Position numbers and translations under genes: made by a program
Notes under the pieces: generated by a model
What the model was told of the DNA's origin: nothing
What the model saw: only the letters and a program-made list of their open reading frames with translations
Database searches by the model: none
Source: Streptomyces antnestii
GTDB taxonomy: Bacteria > Actinomycetota > Actinomycetes > Streptomycetales > Streptomycetaceae
DNA: 64,000 bases
Assembly: GCF_004005495.1 (NCBI RefSeq)
Contig: NZ_RZYA01000003.1
Span: 372,001-436,000, forward strand
Direction of reading: 5' to 3'
Shown here: piece by piece, positions 53,901 through 62,488 of the stretch
How positions within the stretch are numbered: the first letter of the stretch is position 1
Layout of the letters: each line of letters begins with the position of its first letter

Positions 53901-55215
53901 CTTCCTCCGGGCCGCTTTCCGCGCGCCGCAGCAGCCCGCTCAGCAGCAGCTCCGCCACGTGCCAGTTCCGCGCCCCGGGGATCAGCCCCTCCTGGAGCAC
54001 GCGCAGCACGTCGAGGTTGAGCGGGACGGCCGCCGAGACGCGGGCCAGGTGGTAGGCGGTGGGGGAGAGCTGGGCCCGTACGGTCTTGACCTGGACGTCG
54101 GGGGGCAGCGCGGCGGCGGGCCTGCGCGCGACGGCGCCCTCGTCGCCGGGTGTCCGGTCCAGGACGCGCACCGTGTAGCCGCCCCGCGTGTCGTGCGCGA
54201 GGAAGCGGGCGAGGCCGCCGATCCCCTCGGGCGTCAGCGTCACCACAGGCAGCCGCAACCCGTCGGCTGTGTCCGGTGCGTCGTCCTCGATGGTGGGCAG
54301 GACCAGGCCCACGGACTCGGCGGTCCAGGCGCTGTTGGGCGCCGCGGGGTGCGGGCTGGTCAGCCGGAGCGTGCTGGTCCGCGTGCCCGCCCTGGCCCAC
54401 ACGTGCTCCGGCAGGACGTGCACGATCGCGACGGGCATCGTGCGGGCCCACCGCGCCAGCCTGCGCCGCGCGCTGCCGTCACCCCAGTGGTCGGCGTGCA
54501 GATCGGTGAGGACGAGGACCAGATGCCGGCCGGCGCTGTCCCCGAGGGGCCCGCCCTTACCGTCCTCCTGCCAGCGCACGGTCCGTACGTCGCGGAAGGC
54601 GCCCGAGCAGTGCAGGGTCTCCGCGAGGCGTTCCGCGGTGTGCGACCACAGCCGCATCGAGTCGCCCGAGTCCACCAGGAGCGTCACGGTCAGCCGGCGT
54701 TCCTGGCCCGGCTCCAGCTGGGGCAGCCAGATGCCGGTCTCGGCGTGCAGCTCTGCGGTCGCCTCCTCGTTCAGGACGACCCGGCCCGGGGACGCGACGC
54801 GCCGCTTCAGCGGCCTGAGCGCCTTCTCGATCTCCCGCGAGCGGTCGAGCGCGAAGCCGTTGCCCAGGCTCATCAGGAGCGAGTCCACATGGCCGCCGGG
54901 ATCCAGGTCCGGCGGCGTCGGCCCGGTCGGCGGCGCGGGCCGCTCCACGGGTTCCTCGACGGGCTCCGGTACGGGGCCGTCGAGGTCCTCGGGGCGTGGC
55001 CGCTCCGCCTCGGGCGCTTCGGGCAGCTCGGCCGGCGGGCTGGGCCGTGGCCTTGCGAGCTGGGCGTCCCTCAGCCGCAGCCACCGCTGCGCGGCCAGCC
55101 ACAGGACCTCGCCGGCCTCGTACCAGTGCGGCTGCGGGGACGCCTCTGCCGGCGGCGCGGCACCCGGCCCGATACCGTCACCCGCCACGCCGCCGTGGAA
55201 GGGCGACCGGTTCAT
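50953..55215 (-). CDS. vWA / NB-ARC / TPR protein of an FxSxx- or VMAP-linked conflict system
   Basis: 1420 residues. The N-terminal part (to ~550) resembles the SAV_2336-type domain with a vWA-like fold: MIDAS D-S-G-D-S near 180. A long acidic/Pro linker precedes an NB-ARC NTPase: P-loop GMGGVGKSQ near 634, Walker B LLIFDNAED, ILVTSRN, GDLPLGIEQAA. From about 1000 to the end are ~10 tetratricopeptide repeats (AEAYELDQRTL, AALELDKHAYETSERLFGP, ALELGQQGYEGFEALLG). It matches the 'FxSxx-COOH system TPR protein' type and STAND-type switch ATPases. ATG overlaps the MoxR stop (ATGA). Probably a signal-triggered NTPase scaffold. Confidence 0.82.
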   Translation of the reverse strand: MNRSPFHGGVAGDGIGPGAAPPAEASPQPHWYEAGEVLWLAAQRWLRLRDAQLARPRPSPPAELPEAPEAERPRPEDLDGPVPEPVEEPVERPAPPTGPTPPDLDPGGHVDSLLMSLGNGFALDRSREIEKALRPLKRRVASPGRVVLNEEATAELHAETGIWLPQLEPGQERRLTVTLLVDSGDSMRLWSHTAERLAETLHCSGAFRDVRTVRWQEDGKGGPLGDSAGRHLVLVLTDLHADHWGDGSARRRLARWARTMPVAIVHVLPEHVWARAGTRTSTLRLTSPHPAAPNSAWTAESVGLVLPTIEDDAPDTADGLRLPVVTLTPEGIGGLARFLAHDTRGGYTVRVLDRTPGDEGAVARRPAAALPPDVQVKTVRAQLSPTAYHLARVSAAVPLNLDVLRVLQEGLIPGARNWHVAELLLSGLLRRAESGPEEVAGPGVELEFDEGVRRELLSDGTRGETARALTLALGHLAVAAPVYGEGVTLLREPQRATSVDMEGLRPWISSILPAFAAMAGPHATAARELEARLDSDEPPPPVAPASEEPSQSGDGAEPTAPPDTGSEDHEEGVEVVSGLQSTQAGSRGDALQKPPPVWGNVPPRNRAFTGRVQLLEDLHRRLQEGTTAVLPEALQGMGGVGKSQLAVEYVYRHLHEYQIVWWIPAEQPQQIRQFLVQLAGRLGLNVGSGEANTAVPAVIEALRIGEPFKNWLLIFDNAEDPESVREFFPTNGPGRILVTSRNAQWTTSARPLEVDVFTREESRSLLQLRAPGLDDETADRLAETLGDLPLGIEQAAVWLAETGMPADEYLRMFEQQANELMLSDPPVDYPLSVAAAWNVSLDRLRKNHPAALQLLQVCAFFAPEPISRRLLTGVRDAPVPPELNAALSDPIRLGRAIREINRYALARINHNTNTIQLHRLVQRVLITQMSEPLKSQMRGGAHRLLAKFDPDEPTASHQWKQYGDLLPHVLNSRAVESKDPWVRQLVLNEIQYMFAWGDHEGSLDLARETYTTWRESDGDTAEYVLNAARLYTNALRILGRYAEAYELDQRTLAGMTEVLGPEHESTLEITSMLAWDLRLRGDFQAALELDKHAYETSERLFGPNDPSTLLSAHRHALNLRCIGHFRAALVLDRMTHSRKAEELGENAPSTLGTMAAVTFDLQEGGEYLAARDQAREVEERFRATVGDTHPNTMSAARIRSVTERHAGDHEVALDLSGRALTMFRTRYGDLYPQTVNALVSHALDVSNTGDLDRALELGQQGYEGFEALLGARHPHTVAARVNHAICLRLAGRTEEARESDMTARAQLTESLGEEHPNTLACTANLVADLYELGEMQASVELGTSSLGLCRSVLGEDHPFTLATAVNLALGLRQLQRDDEADELHADTVQRYLLTLGEAHPATLAAADGRTANCDIDPLIL

Positions 55216-56327
55216 CCAGTGCCGACCTCGTCGAGCCGTCGCCACAGTGCGTGCAACAGCGTGCTCATGGACCCCTGGCCGGGGCCCGCGGGGGTGGTGC
55301 GCAGGAACTCCGAGTTGAGGAGCTGGTCCGCGGCGAGCGATCCGCCGGTCCTTGCGTGGCTGAGGAAGTCGCGGATCATCTCCGTCCGTCCCTCGTCGCC
55401 CTGCGACAGCTGGGCCGCCAGCATCGCGGCGAGCTGCCCCGCGTCGGGCGCGGGCAGGTCGAGGTAGAGACAGCGGCGCAGCAGGGCGGGCGGCAGCGTG
55501 CGCTCGCCGTTACTGGTGATCACGACGACGGGGAACGCGGCGCAGCGCACATGGCCGTGGTGGATGACCGCGGTGCCGTCCGGGTCGTCCGTGTGCACCT
55601 CGGCCTCCGGGAGCCTGGACCGTACGCGGGCCAGCTCGGGGATGCGGAACTCGCCCTCTTCGAAGACGCTCAGCAGGTCGCCCGCCAGGTCCGTGTCGGA
55701 CTTGTCGAACTCGTCGACGAGCAGGACGCGCGGTGTCGCACGGGGCAGCAACGCCGTGCCGAGCGGGCCGAGTTGGACGTAGTCACCGAGGTTGTTCAGG
55801 CCGTCCGGGTCGGCTGCCGGGCCGTCGGGGGCGCCGGGTCCGGAGCCGCGCAGGGCGCCGCGGGTCGCCGCCTCCTGCACTCTGCCGATGGCGTCGTAGG
55901 CGTACAGGCCCTCTTTGAGGGAGCTGCGGCTCGTGATGGACCAGCGCAGGACGCGGCCGAGGGAGAGTTCGCGGCTGATGCAGTGGGCGAGGCTCGACTT
56001 CCCGATGCCGGGAGGGCCCGCGACGATCAGCGGCCTGCGCAGGAACAGCGCGGCGTTGACGAGATCGAGTTCCTGCTCCGACGCGGTCCGCACGACGGGG
56101 CCGTCGGGCGGGCCGAGGCGGCGGGTGAACTCGTCCTCGTCGCCCGGTGGCGGATCGGTGATCAGGGGTGCGCCGGTGAAGCGGCGCCAGGGCGGCGGCG
56201 GGGGTAAATCGCGGGACACGGGGCCCTCGGTGCGGGGCCTCGCCGTGCCTCGGTAGATGCGCCAGGCGCCGGGATCGGCCGCCGCGCCGTCGGCCTGTCC
56301 CGGAACGTGCGGATCCCTGTCGGCCAT
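55212..56327 (-). CDS. MoxR-type AAA+ ATPase
   Basis: 371 residues. Walker A AGPPGIGKSS near residue 105, then SITSRSSLKEGLYAYDAIGRVQEA, Walker B VLLVDEFDKSD, sensor region PVVVITSNGERTLPPALLRRCLYLDLP (in part) and a C-terminal lid. MoxR ATPases remodel vWA-domain partners, and here the next gene encodes a vWA-containing protein to which it is translationally coupled. GAGGGGGAA precedes the ATG. Together with the gene upstream (VMAP-like) it makes the three-part cassette known from actinobacterial conflict systems. Confidence 0.88.
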   Translation of the reverse strand: MADRDPHVPGQADGAAADPGAWRIYRGTARPRTEGPVSRDLPPPPPWRRFTGAPLITDPPPGDEDEFTRRLGPPDGPVVRTASEQELDLVNAALFLRRPLIVAGPPGIGKSSLAHCISRELSLGRVLRWSITSRSSLKEGLYAYDAIGRVQEAATRGALRGSGPGAPDGPAADPDGLNNLGDYVQLGPLGTALLPRATPRVLLVDEFDKSDTDLAGDLLSVFEEGEFRIPELARVRSRLPEAEVHTDDPDGTAVIHHGHVRCAAFPVVVITSNGERTLPPALLRRCLYLDLPAPDAGQLAAMLAAQLSQGDEGRTEMIRDFLSHARTGGSLAADQLLNSEFLRTTPAGPGQGSMSTLLHALWRRLDEVGTG

Positions 56328-56424
56328 CGACCGTTCCCCCTCACCCTGGTTCGCGCCCGGTCGGTGCACGTCCGTACTCCCCAACCCTGCGCGCCCGAAC
56401 ACCTGGTTGGTAGCTGAGTTGCTG

Positions 56425-58020
56425 TCAACTTGCCGATTCCGGCACTTCGGGCAGTCGGCTCGGATCGTCCCACAGCACAGCGATGTGAGAGTCGACGGAA
56501 CCCTCCCGCCCATCGTCGCGTGTTCCGGGAGAGAAGCGCAAGCGCGTCACCGTCTCCAACAGGTCGTCCCAGGCGCCCGTTCGGGCGACTCTGTGGAGTT
56601 CCTCGTGCTCGGCGTCGCCGAGGGGCCCCTGGTGAGCCCAGAGCAGCACCGGCAGGCCCGCCTGGAGGCCCAGCGTGAGCTCGCTGAGCCCGTGTTCCTC
56701 GTCGGGTGACGAGCCCAGGGTCATCAGCACAATGGCCGGATTGTGCTTCAACTTGGCGTAGAGCGCCTGCTGTTGGGACCCCGCGCCGGTCTCGCACCGG
56801 TGCACGTGCCCCGCGCGCCCGCCCCTGAGCACCTCCCAGCGCGCGTTCCACACCCGGTGGACCTGGCGTGCCTCCATGCGCTCCAGGCTGCGTATGACGA
56901 CCTTGTAGTCCATGCCCAGCGGAGGGGTGTACGGGGCCGACTCGCCGAGCCCCGGCTGGCGCATCACGAAGGGGCTGGTCCGGGTCCAGTCCTCCACCGG
57001 CGTGTTCGCCATCGCCAGGGACAGGATGAACTCCACGACGATGCCGCCGTGGTGGTTGCGCAGCCGCTCCTCCTCCCGGTCGACGAGGGTGGCGACCCAC
57101 TCGGGGACCTCGGTCAGACGCAGCTCGCGGTCGTCCCGCTGACGCGGCTCCCACGCGTTGCCCGTACTGGTCCAGCAGGTGAGTGCGACACGATCGGGTG
57201 ACTCGGTCAACGGCTGGAGCCGGATCACCAGAAAGGCTTCACGGCCCCGGTCTCTTCGCCAGCTCCCGGTGGTCGCGCGCAGGGCGTCGAGCATGCGCCG
57301 GCCCTCGGGTCCCGCGCCGGCCAGGGAGTGGACGTGGCCGCTGAGCCAGACCCTGAGCGGGTCGCCGCTCTCCGGGCCGACCAGGGAGGCCAGTTCGTGC
57401 AGGAAGCGCACGCTGCGCGGGATGCCGTCCGACGGGACGTTGCACTGCTCCAGGAGCTCGTACGCCTCGCGGGCCGTCCGGGTCGTCTCCGGCAGCGGCC
57501 CGAAGCTGTCGCCCGCCACATGGCAGAACAGATCGGCGAGTTCGGGCACGCTGCGCCGGTCGAGCCCGCTCAGGAGCGGGTCGAGGCCGGCCCGGTGCGC
57601 GGGGTCGCCGGCCGGCGGCAGGGGCGCATCCACGAGCGTGGCCGCCTGGAGCGAGGCCAGGTCGTCGCCGGACAGATACCTGACGGCCTCGACGAGCCGC
57701 GCCAAGCCCTGGGGCACGGTGGCGAACACCCTGACCATCTCGACGATGTGCCGCTTCTTGTCGGGGTGCTCGACGACGGACAGGCGCTGCCCGAGCCGCT
57801 GCAGCGCCCCGTCCACGACCAGGCGGCGGGCGTGCCGGTCCTCCAGGACCGTCACCCGCATCAGCGCCTCCACGAGCTGTTCCTCGTTCGCGGGACGGTC
57901 CGGGTACCCGGGCGGGTACTCAGACATCGTCATGGGAACGCTCGCGCCGCCGGGTGTCACCCGCCGGACGGTCGTGCGTAGTCGGTCGAACCACTTCCAC
58001 GTGTCCCCCTCACGCGTCAC
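56425..58020 (-). CDS. VMAP-like (vWA-MoxR-associated) protein with effector-associated domain
   Basis: 531 residues. Residues ~45-120 form a helical effector-associated domain of the EAD2 kind (LVEALMRVTVLEDRHARRLVVDGAL, QGLARLVEAVRYLSG). The C-terminal half has the VMAP-C pattern: VIRLQPLTESPDRVALTCW, a run IVVEFILSLAMANTPVEDW, YKVVIRSLERM, RWEVLRGG and the ending PVLLWAHQGPLGDAEHEEL (in part). In VMAP cassettes this protein links a sensor or effector to the MoxR/vWA pair. Start uncertain: GTG (V-T-R-E-G-D-T-W-K-W) is used; an ATG at 57931-57933 is possible. It is first in the three-gene unit, 97 bases ahead of the MoxR gene. Confidence 0.78.
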   Translation of the reverse strand: MTREGDTWKWFDRLRTTVRRVTPGGASVPMTMSEYPPGYPDRPANEEQLVEALMRVTVLEDRHARRLVVDGALQRLGQRLSVVEHPDKKRHIVEMVRVFATVPQGLARLVEAVRYLSGDDLASLQAATLVDAPLPPAGDPAHRAGLDPLLSGLDRRSVPELADLFCHVAGDSFGPLPETTRTAREAYELLEQCNVPSDGIPRSVRFLHELASLVGPESGDPLRVWLSGHVHSLAGAGPEGRRMLDALRATTGSWRRDRGREAFLVIRLQPLTESPDRVALTCWTSTGNAWEPRQRDDRELRLTEVPEWVATLVDREEERLRNHHGGIVVEFILSLAMANTPVEDWTRTSPFVMRQPGLGESAPYTPPLGMDYKVVIRSLERMEARQVHRVWNARWEVLRGGRAGHVHRCETGAGSQQQALYAKLKHNPAIVLMTLGSSPDEEHGLSELTLGLQAGLPVLLWAHQGPLGDAEHEELHRVARTGAWDDLLETVTRLRFSPGTRDDGREGSVDSHIAVLWDDPSRLPEVPESAS

Positions 58021-58132
58021 GCGGCAACGGTCGTTAACATCGCCGCCCGAGCCAGCAAGGGTATGCCGAAGAGCCGCGCGTGGGTACGGCATTGACCGAC
58101 CGATCCGGATCACGCCGGTTCCGGGCGGCCGC

Positions 58133-59320
58133 TCAGGCGGTCAGCTTCTTGAGGCGGGCGACCGCCTCCTCGAGTACCGGGACCTGCTTGCAGAACGCGA
58201 ACCGTACGAAGGGCGCGCCCGCGTCACGGTGGTCGTAGAACACCGCGTTCGGGATGGCGACGACGCCCGCGCGCTCCGGCAGCGCGCGGCAGAACGCGAA
58301 GCCGTCGCTCTCGCCCAGCGGGCGGATGTCGGTGGTGACGAAGTACGTGCCCGCGGGCCGGAACACCTCGAACCCGGCCGCCGCGAGGCCGTCCGCGAGG
58401 AGGTCCCGCTTGAGGCTCATGTCGGCACGGAAGGCGTCGAAGTACGTGTCCGGCAGCGCGAGCGCCTCGGCGACCGCGTACTGGAAGGGGCCGGCGGAGA
58501 CATAGGTGAGGAACTGCTTGGCCGAGCGGACCGCGGTGACGAGCTCGGGCGACGCGGTCACCCAGCCGACCTTCCAGCCGGTGAACGAGAACGTCTTGCC
58601 GGCCGACCCGATCGTCACCGTGCGCTCGCGCATGCCGGGCAGCGTGGCGAGCGGGATGTGCGCGGCGTCTCCGAACGTCAGGTGCTCGTACACCTCGTCC
58701 GTGATCACCAGGAGGTCGCGCTCGACGGCGAGTTCCGCGATCGCGGTCAGTTCCTCGCGGGTGAGGACGGTGCCGGTCGGGTTGTGCGGGGTGTTGATCA
58801 GGAGGAGGCGGGTGCGGTCGGTGACGGCGGCGCGCAGCTCGTCCAGGTCGAGCCGGAAGCCACCCGCTTCGGTGTCGGGGCGCAGGGTGACGGGGACGCG
58901 CGTGCCGCCCGCCATCGCGACGCAGGCCGCGTACGAGTCGTAGTACGGCTCCAGGGCGACGACCTCGTCGCCGGGTTCCACCAGGGCGAGGAGCGCGGCG
59001 GCGATGGCCTCGGTGGCGCCGGCCGTGACGAGGACCTCGCGGTCCGGGTCGAAGGCCAGGCCGTAGCGGCGCTCCTGGTGGGCCGCGATCGCGGTGCGCA
59101 GCTCGGGGACACCGGGGCCCGGCGGGTACTGGTTGCCGTGACCCTCGCGCAGCGCCCGTACGGCCGCCTCGCGGATCTCCGCGGGGCCGTCCTGGTCGGG
59201 GAAGCCCTGGCCGAGGTTGATGGAGCCGGTCGCCGTGGCCAGCGCGGACATCTCCGCGAAGATCGTCGTGCCGAACTCGGCGAGGCGGCGGTTGAGGAGA
59301 GGACGCGCGCTGGAGGTCAT
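58133..59320 (-). CDS. PLP-dependent aminotransferase (class I/II)
   Basis: 395 residues. Fold type I signatures: GSINLGQGFPDQDGP, VLVTAGATEAI, LLINTPHNPTGTV, VITDEVYEHLTF and the Schiff-base Lys in SAGKTFSFTGWKVGW, with the substrate Arg in PFVRFAF. Closest to the methionine/kynurenine-type aminotransferases often annotated as aspartate aminotransferase in Streptomyces. ATG at 59318-59320 is favoured by AGGA upstream; another ATG nine bases earlier is possible. Housekeeping amino-acid metabolism; exact substrate unknown. Confidence 0.88.
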   Translation of the reverse strand: MTSSARPLLNRRLAEFGTTIFAEMSALATATGSINLGQGFPDQDGPAEIREAAVRALREGHGNQYPPGPGVPELRTAIAAHQERRYGLAFDPDREVLVTAGATEAIAAALLALVEPGDEVVALEPYYDSYAACVAMAGGTRVPVTLRPDTEAGGFRLDLDELRAAVTDRTRLLLINTPHNPTGTVLTREELTAIAELAVERDLLVITDEVYEHLTFGDAAHIPLATLPGMRERTVTIGSAGKTFSFTGWKVGWVTASPELVTAVRSAKQFLTYVSAGPFQYAVAEALALPDTYFDAFRADMSLKRDLLADGLAAAGFEVFRPAGTYFVTTDIRPLGESDGFAFCRALPERAGVVAIPNAVFYDHRDAGAPFVRFAFCKQVPVLEEAVARLKKLTA

Positions 59321-59445
59321 GGCGGCCATCCTGCGCCGAACCTCTGGAGTTCCTCAACTCTGCTTTGGGGTGGTGCGGGCCCGGGCATCCCCGAGGCACG
59401 CCCGACGGGACCGGCTCGGGGGCGTTTCGGGGGAACGAGAGGAAG

Positions 59446-59805
59446 GTGAGGGCCTTGATCGTGGGAGCCATCATCTTTGTCGTGGTGATCGTGGGAATCG
59501 TCGTGGCCGTGTCGTCCGCGGGCGGCTCCGGACCACGTAAGAACAAGACGTCACTGAGCAAGGGCCGGCCGTCCGCGGGGCGCCGGACGGGCAGCTCCAG
59601 CTCCGGCCGCAGCTCCGGGTCCGGCTCAGGGGACAGCTGGTGGGCCGGGGGCGGCGCGGCGGGCGGCTCCTCCTGCTCGTCCTCGTCGGGCGGCTCCGGG
59701 GGCCACGGGCACTCCTGCGGCGGCGGGCACTCCTGCGGGGGCGGCAGCTCCTGCGGCGGTGGGTCCTCGTGCGGCGGCGGGGGCGGGTGCGGCGGCGGCA
59801 ACTGA
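59446..59805 (+). CDS. Single-pass membrane protein with Ser/Gly/Cys-rich repeat tail
   Basis: 119 residues: one membrane helix (LIVGAIIFVVVIVGIVVAVSSAGG), a basic patch, a Ser-rich spacer and a C-terminal tail of five [HS]-S-C-G-G-G-like units ending G-G-G-G-G-C-G-G-G-N. The repeated Cys could bind metal or cross-link. GAGAGGAAG lies before the GTG; a TTG nine bases on is an alternative. Family unknown. Confidence 0.65.
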   Translation: MRALIVGAIIFVVVIVGIVVAVSSAGGSGPRKNKTSLSKGRPSAGRRTGSSSSGRSSGSGSGDSWWAGGGAAGGSSCSSSSGGSGGHGHSCGGGHSCGGGSSCGGGSSCGGGGGCGGGN

Positions 59806-59820
59806 GCGCGCCACCGGGAC

Positions 59821-59879
59821 ACGTACGGCCCACAGGGAGACGGCTGACACGGGGCAGCCGGTCCGCGTGGGCCGTACGT
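59821..59879. terminator. Stem-loop after the Cys-rich protein gene
   Basis: A perfect 13-bp outer stem (59821-59833 with 59867-59879) enclosing a smaller stem CGGCTG/CAGCCG. Probably a terminator. The following bases to 60183 contain no convincing gene. Confidence 0.7.
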
Positions 59880-60183
59880 ATGAGGGAACGTATGCGGAAT
59901 GTGTGCGGAGCCGCCGGGAGTTGATCCGGTGCCATATGCGCCTGGAACGGTCCGGTGTGCGCGAAACGGTACGCAAGTTGCCCGGAGAAGTTGAACAGTT
60001 GAGCTGTGGGGTCCCCGGAGGGGATGGAAACCATGCGAAGTTGGGTAAAAACGCTGTGGCGGCCCCACCGTTCATGATTCCCTCTTAACCGTCAAAGCGG
60101 CCCTCGTACGTTCTCGTGGGCACGTGCCGGCCTCCCCTTTCAGCGCCGGCCTCACCTCCTTTGCGTGTTAGCGGAGCCGACCC

Positions 60184-60705
60184 ATGCTCACGACCCTGAA
60201 CACCGCCTACACCGACACGCGCGCGGACGATCTGGCCTGGGCCCTGGGCCGCGAACCGCTGCCCGCGCTCGCCACGTTGGAACTCGAACTCGAGGGCGCC
60301 CAACTGCAGTTGAGGCTCCTCGGTGCCTCGCACCAGGTACTCCTGGAGGAGGAGCAGGGCAGCTGCTCCGAGACCGTCGCCTGTATCCCCGGCAGCAGCA
60401 CCCCGCTGCCGCTCGGCGTCGCCAAGCGCCTGGGTGACTGGGAGTACGAGTTCGCGGCGCACGTCGAGAACCTCTCCGAGGGCTCGTTCGCGGGCCGCGC
60501 GCAGGAACTCCTCGCGCTGGTGTCCGACCATCCCAACGGCCTCGCCGGGGTGTTCCCCGGCAGCCCGCACGCCTTCACCGCCCTGCTCGCCCACCGCAAG
60601 GGGGGCCAGGTGCACTGGCGCACCTGGCACGCCTATCCGCAGGAGGGCCAGCTGGTCGTCACCAGGACCCGGGTGGGGGTGCGCGCCCCGGCCGCGGCGC
60701 GGTGA
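60184..60705 (+). CDS. DUF2617-family protein
   Basis: 173 residues: MLTTLNTAYTDTRADDLAWALG, then LELELEGAQLQLRLLGASHQV, ETVACIPGS and HWRTWHAYPQEGQLVVT. A conserved actinobacterial family of unknown biochemical role, commonly next to a spermidine-synthase-like gene, as here (77 bases apart). Start ATG follows TTAGCGGAG. Confidence 0.8.
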   Translation: MLTTLNTAYTDTRADDLAWALGREPLPALATLELELEGAQLQLRLLGASHQVLLEEEQGSCSETVACIPGSSTPLPLGVAKRLGDWEYEFAAHVENLSEGSFAGRAQELLALVSDHPNGLAGVFPGSPHAFTALLAHRKGGQVHWRTWHAYPQEGQLVVTRTRVGVRAPAAAR

Positions 60706-60782
60706 CGCCCATGCGTCCGACCGCCCACTTCCACACGTGTGGGTGACGGGGCGGAGTTGTGCGGTGACGTAGCGTTCCCAAG

Positions 60783-62429
60783 GTGATCGAGCCGCGCACC
60801 CCCCTCCCGTCCGGCGTCCCGCCCGCCCGGAGCGAAGAGGGCAGGGCCCCCCTCCCCGTCACACCGGGGACGGGGCGGTTCCTCGTGCTCGCGGGCGTCT
60901 TCCTCTGCGCCGCCTGCGGACTCGTGTACGAGCTCGAACTGGTCGCCCTCGCCTCGTATTTGATCGGCGACTCGGTCACCCAGGCGTCCGTCGTGCTGTC
61001 CGTGATGGTCTTCGCCATGGGCATCGGCTCGCTCGCCGCCAAGCGGCTGCGGATGCGGGCCGCCGCCGGGTTCGGCGCGGTCGAGGCGGCCCTCGCGCTG
61101 GTCGGCGGGTGCAGCGCGATGGCGCTCTACGCGGCGTTCGCCTGGACCGGCGACTGGGGCGGCTCCTGGGCGGGCGGCTCGCGCTATCTCCTCGTCGGGT
61201 TCTCCCTCGCCATCGGGGTGCTCATCGGCGCCGAGGTGCCCCTCCTGATGGTCCTCATCCAGCGGATCAGACGGCAGGACCCGGGCGGCGCCGTCGCCGA
61301 CCTGTTCGCCGCCGACTACGTGGGCGCGCTCGTCGGCGGGCTCGCCTTCCCCTTCCTGCTGCTGCCGATGCTCGGCCAGCTGACGGGCGCCCTGCTCACC
61401 GGCGCGGTCAACGCGCTCGCGGGCGGCGCCCTCGTCCTCGGCCTGTTCCGCCGTGACCTCACACGCCGGGGCCGCTGGACGCTGCTCGTGGCGAACCTTC
61501 TCGTCCTCGGCCTGCTCGCCTCCGCCGCCGCCCTCGTCGACGACTTCGAACGCGCCGCCCGGCAGGCCATGTACGGCAACGACGTACGGGTCGCCGTCCA
61601 GACCGGCGCACAGGAGATCGTCCTCACCGGCGGGAAGCACGCGCCGCTCGACCTCTTCCTCGACGGGCGCCTGCGCGTCAGCGGCCGTGACGAGCGGCGC
61701 TATCACGAGGGGCTGGTGCGGCCCGCGATGGACGGGCCGCACGCGCGCGTGCTCGTGCTCGGCGGCGGTGACGGCCTCGCCGCCCGCGAAGTGCTGCGCT
61801 TCCCCGGGGTGCGGCGCGTGGACATCGTCGACATCGATCCGGGCGTCGTACGCCTCGCGAGAAACGATCCGGCGCTCAGCGCGCTCAACGGACATGTCTA
61901 CGGCGACCCGCGCGTGCGGACCACCACCGCGGACGCCTTCCGCTGGCTGCGCGGCCCGCACACCCCGTACGACGTGGTCGTCTCCGATCTGCCCGACCCC
62001 GGGATCACGGCCAGCACGAAGCTGTACTCGCAGGAGTTCTACGGTCTCGTCGCCCGGGTCCTCGCCCCGGACGGGCGGCTCGCCGTGCACGCCGGGTCCC
62101 TGTCGTCGCGGCCCCGGGTGTTCTGGACGGTCGAGACGACCCTGCGGGCGGCGGGCCTGGGCACGGTGCCGTACTGGGTGGGCACGGGTGCCCCGCCGGC
62201 CCCGGGCGGGCGGGGGCACGGGGCGTGGGACCGGCTCACCGGCATCGCCGACGGGCCCGACCGGACGCTCGACGGGACACGGGCGCCGGGCGACTGGGGG
62301 TTCCTGCTCGCCGGGCTGCGCCCGCCGCTCGCCGAGGTCGTGCCGTGGGAGCAGGAGCGAGCGGCGGAGCGGTCCCGTATGACGGGGCTCGCGCCCTCGA
62401 CCCTCGTGCATCCGCGGTACGCCGACTGA
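60783..62429 (+). CDS. Membrane spermidine-synthase-like protein
   Basis: 548 residues from GTG. Six to seven membrane helices fill residues ~30-235 ([28 protein letters not shown] onwards, in part). The C-terminal domain is a Rossmann methyltransferase-like spermidine synthase fold: [33 protein letters not shown] (in part), then [15 protein letters not shown] and [11 protein letters not shown]. This combination is a common actinobacterial family; true polyamine aminopropyl transfer is not established. Confidence 0.85.
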   Translation: MIEPRTPLPSGVPPARSEEGRAPLPVTPGTGRFLVLAGVFLCAACGLVYELELVALASYLIGDSVTQASVVLSVMVFAMGIGSLAAKRLRMRAAAGFGAVEAALALVGGCSAMALYAAFAWTGDWGGSWAGGSRYLLVGFSLAIGVLIGAEVPLLMVLIQRIRRQDPGGAVADLFAADYVGALVGGLAFPFLLLPMLGQLTGALLTGAVNALAGGALVLGLFRRDLTRRGRWTLLVANLLVLGLLASAAALVDDFERAARQAMYGNDVRVAVQTGAQEIVLTGGKHAPLDLFLDGRLRVSGRDERRYHEGLVRPAMDGPHARVLVLGGGDGLAAREVLRFPGVRRVDIVDIDPGVVRLARNDPALSALNGHVYGDPRVRTTTADAFRWLRGPHTPYDVVVSDLPDPGITASTKLYSQEFYGLVARVLAPDGRLAVHAGSLSSRPRVFWTVETTLRAAGLGTVPYWVGTGAPPAPGGRGHGAWDRLTGIADGPDRTLDGTRAPGDWGFLLAGLRPPLAEVVPWEQERAAERSRMTGLAPSTLVHPRYAD

Positions 62430-62488
62430 CGGGGCGGGCCCGCCGAACACGGGACGTGTGGGGCCGGGCGTGGGTAGGCTCGGGCGGC

